Assembly: GCF_009818105.1 (NCBI RefSeq)
Contig: NZ_CP046564.1
Span: forward strand, 4,154,001 to 4,218,000
Origin: Bacillus sp. N1-1
Lineage (GTDB): Bacteria; Bacillota; Bacilli; Bacillales; Guptibacillaceae
Direction: 5' to 3'
Length of the DNA stretch: 64,000 nt
Position numbers and translations under genes: made by a program. This document shows, one piece after another, positions 35,701 through 42,100 of the stretch (position 1 is the stretch's first letter; every line of letters starts with the position of its first letter). Below the pieces are notes generated by a model. That model did no database searches. It saw only the letters and a list, made by a program, of their open reading frames with translations, and was not told the origin of the DNA.

Positions 35701-36737
35701 ACAAATTCGCCTGTAGCGTCTTCAGCCGTGAAATTACCGTTGCTGTCGACTGATTTAATCATGACGTCTTTAAATTGTGTGAACGAAGCTTCGTGCTGTT
35801 CACCATTTTCTTTGGAAAGATCTGTTGATGTAAGTGGCTGAGGGGACGGAATACCTTTGTCTTCTGTTGTCGTTACAACTTTAGAAGCGTCTGTTTGAAT
35901 TTGCTGCATGCCATAATAATCTGACATGGCGCCTTCTACGGTTACTTCATCACCAGGCTGAGCTGTAATACCTGCTGCACGCACAATAATGGCTGCAGTG
36001 TCATCCTGAATAAATAGGTTTGTTTGACCACCCGTTTCAAAGGATGCAGTGGCAGTTCCTTTTATTTTCACTTGTGTACCGTTTGCTACTTTTCTAGCAT
36101 CAGTAATTGTTGAGAGTTTGATAGGTTCCGGGTCAGGAGTAGTGCCGTCAGAAAGGTGGGCACCGAGGTAGTCTGTCGTGTCTTTGGCGTATTTCGTCCA
36201 TTCACTTGTAACGTCATAGGCATCAGTCGCATCTGTATCGCCAGATTTCACGTCGTTATTACGAACAAGCGTCATATCTTTCGCAAAATCGTCAGCTGAA
36301 CCAATTTGACCTATGGAATCAATCACTACGTTTGTTTTTTTGAGGACAACAACATCATTTCCGTTAAAATTCACAACGGATTGATTTGTTACATCAGCCT
36401 GATCTAAAATCGGCTGAATGGATTGATCGTGGGCGAGGACAAACACTTCTCCATCAGCAAGTTTTCCTTCTAGAGGTAAAGAATACTTAGGAGCAGTCTC
36501 CCCATTGGAGTAAAGTTCAAGAGTGTAATTTGCTAAATCAAGTTCATTTCCTGTTCCATTGAAAAGTTCAAGCGCTTTGTTATAGCTCCCGCCTTCAATG
36601 TACTCTGAAATGATTAAGTCCTGAAACGTCTCATCAGCAGCTGAAGCATACTGAGAAACAGGAGCCGCGAAAAAACTAAGAACCATTGAGAATATTAGCG
36701 CAAAGCTAATAAAACGACTGGTTGACCTTCGTTTCAA
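32763..36737 (-). CDS. Large secreted nuclease (EEP family) with LTD, OB-type and three CWB2 repeats
   Basis: 1324 aa with a TTG start at 36737 after GGGGGGA. Signal peptide, then a lamin-tail domain (about 38-130: LIISEYIEGGSYNKALELFNGTG), an OB-fold region (about 205-385), a chitobiase/FN3-like domain (about 390-465: VHYTMDGSEPTAESTAYTAP) and a further OB-type domain (about 470-590). The endonuclease/exonuclease/phosphatase domain is about 730-1035 (LTIASYNIENYYPG, IVGLIEVQDN, VVVLGDLNDFEF, SDHDPVL), and three CWB2 repeats close the protein. The order resembles ExeM-type and B. subtilis YhcR-type extracellular nucleases. It probably degrades DNA at the cell surface. Confidence 0.9.
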   Translation of the reverse strand: MKRRSTSRFISFALIFSMVLSFFAAPVSQYASAADETFQDLIISEYIEGGSYNKALELFNGTGNELDLANYTLELYSNGETAPKYSLPLEGKLADGEVFVLAHDQSIQPILDQADVTNQSVVNFNGNDVVVLKKTNVVIDSIGQIGSADDFAKDMTLVRNNDVKSGDTDATDAYDVTSEWTKYAKDTTDYLGAHLSDGTTPDPEPIKLSTITDARKVANGTQVKIKGTATASFETGGQTNLFIQDDTAAIIVRAAGITAQPGDEVTVEGAMSDYYGMQQIQTDASKVVTTTEDKGIPSPQPLTSTDLSKENGEQHEASFTQFKDVMIKSVDSNGNFTAEDATGEFVIKPVDKSLLEVGKTYELLKGVIDYNFNEYKLVPRSAADVIEKAFSVTANPTSGSVLEGAMVKLATAEEGATVHYTMDGSEPTAESTAYTAPIELTEDTTIKAVAAKDGKTSEVATFDYTVLKSADGISIHDIQGAGHTSPYEGKAVTKIAGIVTAKAGNSAFYMQEENPDDNVATSEGIYVYKSGGAGVNVGDKVEVDGQVKEWREDGYSDAKDLLTTQITASNVTVVSSDSALPKAIVIGEDRTPPTEIVEDDEMKTFDPKTDGLDFYESLEGMLIEIPDATVTGPVKYDELPVYVNASEDQLFTRANGLLLSEDDPNPERLLIDVDGIDIDVTTGDQLDGSVTGNVSYDYSNFKIRPTGTFPTVIDGDTEREVTTIESAKGDLTIASYNIENYYPGVGEEKTGKIAESIVKNMKTPDIVGLIEVQDNNGPTDDGTTKANESYEAIIKAIEEAGGPTYKFADIAPTDKTDGGQPGGNIRVGFIYNPDRVDFPEKESGDATSSVSVDENGLTLNPGRIDPTNEAFEDSRKPLAAEFEFNGEKVVVVANHFNSKGGDGALFGADHPVVLGSEAQRIKQASIVNNFVNEVVTNMDDGNVVVLGDLNDFEFSKPIETLEGDVLTNMINKLPTEQRYTYNYQGNAQVLDHILVSNNLAKRTMIDSININSDFSEADGRASDHDPVLAKIQMENSVDRTSGETRYETAVEISKKGWESAETVVIARGDEFPDALAGAPLAYKYDAPILLTEQNRLNAAVKKEIERLGAKKAIVLGGTSAISSYTEYELKGLGLKVDRIGGETRYETAVNIAAKLDGTPEKSILANAFNFPDALSVASYAAKNGYPIVLTDDDKLPAVSKKILNATDEQIVVGGETTINDKIKDSLSNAVRISGENRYETSAAIATVLTPDADTAIVATGVKFADALSGSVLAAKEDAAILLVKKEEVPEKISDAIDENDIHNFHILGGPNAVSENVMEELKNN

Positions 36738-36870
36738 ATTTCATCCCCCCGGATATGTAGTCTAATTTTGGTGATAGTCCCACCAATTGTCAGTATACAA
36801 TAACTTTCGACTCATATGTGTAAAAATAGCGTAAATTGTCTAACTTTAGAATGCGCTTACATTTTATGAA

Positions 36871-36960
36871 GGGGGTCAGGCTCGAGCCTGACCCCCCTTA
36901 AAGACAAAACCACTATTATCACCCCATTTGTCCGCGCTGACGGGACACCACTCATTATAA
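36871..36960 (-). repeat. Partial palindromic element in inverted orientation
   Basis: Palindrome 36871-36896 (GGGGGTCAGG arms around CTCGAG), then on the minus-strand reading the GTTTTGTCTTT linker (36899-36911) and a degenerate GTGTCC...GGACA hairpin (about 36925-36953). This is the only clear copy with the linker on the right. Confidence 0.7.
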
Positions 36961-37095
36961 AAAGCGACCTTTATTGAATGCTTCTCATTGTAAAGATTAT
37001 ATAAATTTAATATATGCCAATAGGTTTACTAGTTTAGCCCTGTTGTGCTCCCACGCTAACGCACAAGTCTAAAGTACTAGTTTTGTGCATTAAAA

Positions 37096-37127
37096 AACCA
37101 CCCCATCGATGGCTCGATAAGGTGGTT
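37096..37127 (-). terminator. Terminator downstream of dprA
   Basis: AACCACC (37096-37102) pairs with GGTGGTT (37121-37127), with an inner CCATCGATGG. The minus strand continues TTTTTTA. It is about 147 bp past the dprA stop, so the transcript would have a long 3' tail; the 37128-37273 stretch holds no gene that I can support. Confidence 0.75.
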
Positions 37128-37273
37128 AAGAGGCAGGTTTATCTTCTTCTCTCTTACATCACTTCCCTGATGGGTTGGATCCATCATGCTCTAGTTAGGG
37201 AAAGATGTTCTTGAAGATCCTTGAGGGATCAAATCACGGAATGCTTGCGAAGGTTTTTCATTGTTTGATGGTT

Positions 37274-38131
37274 TCAGAGAATAGGAATAATCTCATTTTC
37301 AATTGATTCAAAACTATAATAAGGACATATACCTTGATTGATTAGACAGTTTGTCCCCTGCCTAAATCGAGCGTCATTGCTTATAAAAACAAAGACTTTT
37401 TTTGCATGCTTTCGAGCAAAGTGAGCGGTCGTCATCGCACCACTTTTTACGTTAGCTTCCATGATCACAACATGACTTGACCATGCACTGATTAACGCGT
37501 TTCGCTGAATAAATTGTTTTGGTGTAGGTGCTGTGCCAGGTGGATACTGCGAGATGACAGCGCCTTCATTAATGACTGCTTCGTAGAGCGAGCGGTGCTC
37601 TTTCGGGTAACAGTCATCAACCCCAGTTGCAACAAAAGCAATCGGTTGCCCACTATTTGCGAGGCAGGCAGTGTGAGCAGCATAATCGATGCCTTTCGCG
37701 AGACCGCTAACGACAGGTATGCTCAGGCTTGAGAGTCTGGTGGATAACTCTTCCGCAGCACGTCGTGCGTGATTGGAACAAGAACGAGAACCAACAATAC
37801 CGACAGAAGGTAAGCATGGTTTGATATGACCTTTGACGTATAAAAGAACTGGCGATTCAGCAACATCTTTTGCATAACTCGGATATAGCGGGTCATCCCG
37901 GGGTAAAAGCCAGATCTCCTTTTGCTGAACAAGTTCAAGAATCCGCTTCGATTTCTCAAGAGATCGCGTAGCCTCAATGGCTTCGCGTGCACGACGAGAG
38001 ATTCCTACTTCCTTAAGTTCAGATGGAGAGGCGTTATAGACTCGTTCTGGATTTCCGAAAGTGCCCAATAGTTTCTTTTGCGTTATAGGGCCCACGTACG
38101 GAATCGAACTTAGCCAGATCCAGCGCTCCAT
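37274..38131 (-). CDS. dprA: DNA-processing protein DprA (Smf)
   Basis: 285 aa. An N-terminal helix-hairpin-like region (MERWIWLSSIPYVGPITQKKLLGTFG) is followed by the Rossmann-like DprA core: VGIVGSRSCSNHARRAAEELSTRL, VVSGLAKGIDYAAHTACL, PIAFVATGVDDCYPKEHRSLYE, FIQRNALISAWSSHVVIMEANVKSGAMTTAHFARKH. There is no C-terminal winged-helix domain, as in B. subtilis DprA. It binds single-stranded DNA entering by transformation and loads RecA. It is not next to topA or sucD here as in many bacilli. A RAYT gene ends 46 bp upstream on the same strand with no terminator between them. Confidence 0.93.
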   Translation of the reverse strand: MERWIWLSSIPYVGPITQKKLLGTFGNPERVYNASPSELKEVGISRRAREAIEATRSLEKSKRILELVQQKEIWLLPRDDPLYPSYAKDVAESPVLLYVKGHIKPCLPSVGIVGSRSCSNHARRAAEELSTRLSSLSIPVVSGLAKGIDYAAHTACLANSGQPIAFVATGVDDCYPKEHRSLYEAVINEGAVISQYPPGTAPTPKQFIQRNALISAWSSHVVIMEANVKSGAMTTAHFARKHAKKVFVFISNDARFRQGTNCLINQGICPYYSFESIENEIIPIL

Positions 38132-38177
38132 TCATTCACTTCTCTTTCATTATAAATTTTAGAGTAAGGCGCTTTAT

Positions 38178-38795
38178 TTACTGCGGTAAATTGGAGAGCA
38201 GATAAACCTTTTTTCCTTTCCATTCTGGCAATTCTTTCACAAGGTCTGGTGGTAAAAACGGCTCTTCATTTTCGACGTACCGCTGATAAGCTTCACGAGA
38301 AGGTTTTTGAAACAGTGAAAGTATGTAATCAGGGTAAGCGTGCGGATTCTTTCGATATGAAATATAAGCACGATAACTGCTCCACATATAGTCCGCTGGC
38401 TTTACAACCATTCGGGCTTTAACTGGATTAAGGTGAATGTATTTACTTACGTCAATTTCATAATCAATTGAATCAAGCAGTTCAGCATTGTAGCGACCTT
38501 GAAAAACGTGGCCTGTGTACTCATATTTGTCGTTGAAATATCTAGCATAGTTGGAGTTGATCACTTTCATGATTTCACCAGGGGGATGGTCGAAGGTTTC
38601 GATGGAGAGATGCACATGGTTAGTCATGAGACAGTATACGTGTAGGCGAAATGGAAAGGTGAGACGAGCTTGTTCTAGAATTTGAAAATACTTTTGACGA
38701 TCAATTCGTTCTTCAAACAATGGTGCTTTTCGATTTCCACGGCAGATAATATGATACTTTGCACCAGGAAACCAGGTTCGTTTCTTACGAGGCAT
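38178..38795 (-). CDS. REP-associated-type tyrosine transposase (RAYT, Y1_Tnp/IS200-like)
   Basis: 205 aa. It opens MPRKKRTWFPGAKYHIICRGN and has the HUH motif in YCLMTNHVHLSIE (near residue 60). Next is the probable catalytic Tyr region in NYARYFNDKYEYTGHVFQGRYNAE, then VSKYIHLNPVKARMV and MWSSYRAYI, all typical of RAYT proteins. Such HUH enzymes nick single-stranded hairpins of REP sequences. There is no tnpB and there are no IS200/605 ends. A full copy of the window's palindromic element (38955-39132) starts about 160 bp upstream of its ATG. AAAGGAG precedes the start. The frame is intact, so it may be active. Confidence 0.9.
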   Translation of the reverse strand: MPRKKRTWFPGAKYHIICRGNRKAPLFEERIDRQKYFQILEQARLTFPFRLHVYCLMTNHVHLSIETFDHPPGEIMKVINSNYARYFNDKYEYTGHVFQGRYNAELLDSIDYEIDVSKYIHLNPVKARMVVKPADYMWSSYRAYISYRKNPHAYPDYILSLFQKPSREAYQRYVENEEPFLPPDLVKELPEWKGKKVYLLSNLPQ

Positions 38796-38954
38796 TCGAA
38801 TTACTCCTTTGGCAAGGAAAATGGGGAATTTCTACTATAGCGGGGCTGATAATTGTAGTATACCACTTTTCAAGAATTTGGGAATAGTTAATTAATAAAT
38901 TATTCAGAAATATTTTTTAGTTGTTTTGAAGGAAAATGAAGAGAGAGGTAATAG

Positions 38955-39132
38955 AGGAGTGTGAGGGGGTCAGGTACGAACCTGACCCCCTCACACTCCT
39001 TTATCCCGCAAACCCATATCCACCATAGCTTTTCAGCTTATTAAAGGTAATTTGCTAATGAAAAAGTGTCCACCTGAGGTGGACACTTTTGGGGTGTTGT
39101 CTTTTGGAGGGGTCAGGCTCGAGCCTGACCCC
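38955..39132 (+). repeat. Full-length palindromic interspersed element, copy 4 (next to RAYT)
   Basis: 178 bp. The left palindrome 38955-39000 has a perfect 21-bp stem and a 4-nt loop, whose outer part AGGAGTGTGA is unique to this copy. The hairpin AAAAGTGTCCACC/GGTGGACACTTTT spans 39062-39090, followed by a GTGTTGTCTTTT linker and right palindrome 39109-39132. The right end is 22 bp from the amylopullulanase stop. Confidence 0.85.
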
Positions 39133-39154
39133 CATTAGACACCACAATCAACAA

Positions 39155-42100
39155 TCACTTCAATCCTTCCACCACTTCATTACCAACCGCACTTTCGCCA
39201 CCGAGAATGGTGTACGAGTCAGCCTTAAGTTCTTTAATGGCTTCCGCTGTTTCTGCTGGTAGTTCATTTGGTTTTACAAGAAGCATCGACGCATCTTGTT
39301 TTGCTGCAAGAACGGAACCTGTTAAAGCATCAGCAAAATCCATGCCGGTTGCAATGAACACATGAGTTGATGGATTCAAATCCGTTGCAATTGACGCCGC
39401 TGTACCAAAACGGTTATCTCCTGCATAGCGCGTTGCGTCCGGTAGCTTGCTAAACGCATGCTCACTAATAACTGCTTCGCCACCAGCCACGATCGTCTGA
39501 TCAACACTGCGAAGCGCTACTTTAGTTGCTTTTGGAACCTGATCCTGCTTTGTAAACAGAATCGGGTAGCCATTTTCTGCTGCATAAGAAGCGGCAGAAA
39601 GAGCATCAGGGAAGTCCATTCCATTTGCAACAACCGCTTTATCAGGACTACCACCAAGGCTTGCCTGGATATTCGCAGCTGTTTCAAATCGATTTTCACC
39701 ATATATCCGTTTTACTTTTAAATCCAGTCCTTCTAACTGATAAGCGATAAATTTCGGCACCGCCGAAGTACCGCCTAGAATAATGGCTTTCTTCGCACCA
39801 AGGCGCTTAATTTCGTTAATCACAGACTTATCAAGTCCCTTTTCACGCGTTAAAAGAATCGGCGCATCCACTTTATACGCGAGCGGTGCCCCAGCTAGCG
39901 CATCTGCAAAGTTATCGCCTCGTGCAATGACGACAGTATCCGCTTCATCCCATCCTTCTTTAGATATTTCAACGGCTGTTGCATAGCGATCATCTCCAAA
40001 CAACCGAACAGGCTCTTTCGCCTCCGCTTCCCCAGCATTCGAAGTCACTTGCCACGTATATTTCTTCGTGTTTTTCCCAATCGCACCACCATCGTTATTA
40101 AAGATCGCGGTTTTATTTTCTTCTGATGGTTCAATCGTAATCGGAATTTCATTCTCGCCATTTTCAATCGTCACTTCATGCGTAAATGTCATATCATCAT
40201 TTACTGCCACTTTTTCACCATTGATCGTCAGGTTACCTTCTTTAATCGCATTTCCTTTAAACGTAATCTTGTCACCTTCCACAACAGCTCCATTTTCAGG
40301 CGAAGTCACCACAACTGGCATGTCGATCCATCGGAGAATTTCATCCTGTACGACCATTTTATTACTGCCCTGGTTCGTTACCGTTACTTTAAGATCAGTG
40401 CCTTCCGCTCCGTAACCATAGTAGCTCACGTCATCATCTGACTTATCGTTACGTGTATGATCGGCAAGGCCCTCTTGCTCCCAAGATTCCCCTTTTACAT
40501 ATTTGTACGTTAAAATCGTCCCTTCTGGGAAAGACTTTTGAATCTCCCAGTCTGGTGATACCGCTCCGTTACGAGACATTTCCCATGCGCTTGTACTCCA
40601 GCCATTTTGATCACCTGGCATCGTTACTTTCGCGCTAAGCGGAGTATCCTCAGGGGCATGCACTTTAAACGTTACGTCCACCATTACAATGTCTGGCGTA
40701 ATCTTCACTTCATTCGAAGCAGTTTGATTTCCTGCTTGATCATACGCCACGATGCGATACGTATACGTTTTTCCGTTCTCTACCGCAAAATCGGTATACG
40801 TGATCGTCTCTGCATTTTCGATTAGCTCAAGTCTTTCGCCATTACGCTCCACCGCTAAAAGATAGGCACCGTCAGCTCCATCAAGCTTCCAGTTTAACAT
40901 CACTTGCCCTGACTCCTTCAGTGGCTCTTCTAGTTTCACCGCATCCGCTGGCGCTTTCGTATCATCTTGATTTTGGGTAAACATCACTTCTTCTGTGTTC
41001 GTTGTTTTCCACGTTGCACCACGGTCGGTTGAAAAAGCAAGTCGATAAGCATAGGACCCTTTTTCAATCGGACGAAAATCAGCTTTAAATTTATTAAATG
41101 CTCCATCCTGTCCCGTATAGGTTGCCTTCGACTCCTGCCATTCGCCACCCTGCTTGACTTGAAGCTTTCCAATTAAGCCTTCTGCAAGGCTCGATTCTGT
41201 AGCGCCGTCGATTTTTACACCCGCTTCAATCGCAAAGGTATTTGCTAGATCTAGCACCTGGTCTTCGATTGCGGTTACAGAAGAAATCTCAAACTTTCCT
41301 TCTTTCCACTCAATGTGTGGAATGGTTGGTTCCGTCGTTTCTACCTTAACTGATTCATTTCCATCTTCATCTACTGCTGTTACAGCAAAATAGTAGGCCT
41401 GGCCGTTTGTTAATCCGTCGACGGTCAGGTCATTGCCTTCTGTCACCTCAACTTCTTCATACATCGCTCCTTGAAGCGTTGAGCGATACACCTTGTATTT
41501 TGCCGCGTCCCCTGTCCATGAAAGAATAGCGCTTCCTTCTCCAGTAGCGACTTTTAAATCACTTGGTGCTTTCGGAAGTTCAAAATTCTGTCCTTGATCC
41601 GCAATTAGCATGCGGCCAGTCATCGCAGGAATTGTGACAGATACTTTACCGTCTTTTACCGATACGCTGTAATCCTTCGCAAGTCCATCAGTAAATGAGA
41701 TTTTATTTTTCACAACATCTTTTACATCTAGATCGATCGTCTGTGCTTTCGTGCCGCGGTTCACTGCAATGATTGCTGCACCGTCTTCATTCGTACGCGC
41801 AAATGCATAAACATCGCCATCTGCATGTAGCGTTGTAAGCTTCCCGTATGCAAGAAGATCTGAATGATCAGTACGAACTGCTCCTGCAGCTTGGTAGTGC
41901 TCTACTAGGTCTGTATTTTCATCACCCCATGGGTACGTGCGGCGGTCATCAGGATCTTTAGAACCCGTTACGCCAGCTTCATCACCATAATAAATCGTCG
42001 GAGCACCAGGGTAGCCCATTTGCAGCACGGCAGCTAGCTTTAGACGCTGCACGCCAAGCTCATGATCGTAATTCGGATCAAACTCTGCTCGCTCATACGT

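Noticed and set aside
37184-37290. Possible C-terminal extension of dprA in another frame (KPSNNEKPSQAFRDLIPQG)
   Set aside because: DprA without a winged-helix domain already ends normally here, as in B. subtilis, and the short extension has no family match.
38178-39132. RAYT plus element considered as an IS200/IS605 insertion sequence
   Set aside because: No tnpB and no flanking end pair; the protein fits RAYT features (single conserved domain with long C-terminal region), and the elements occur alone at many places.
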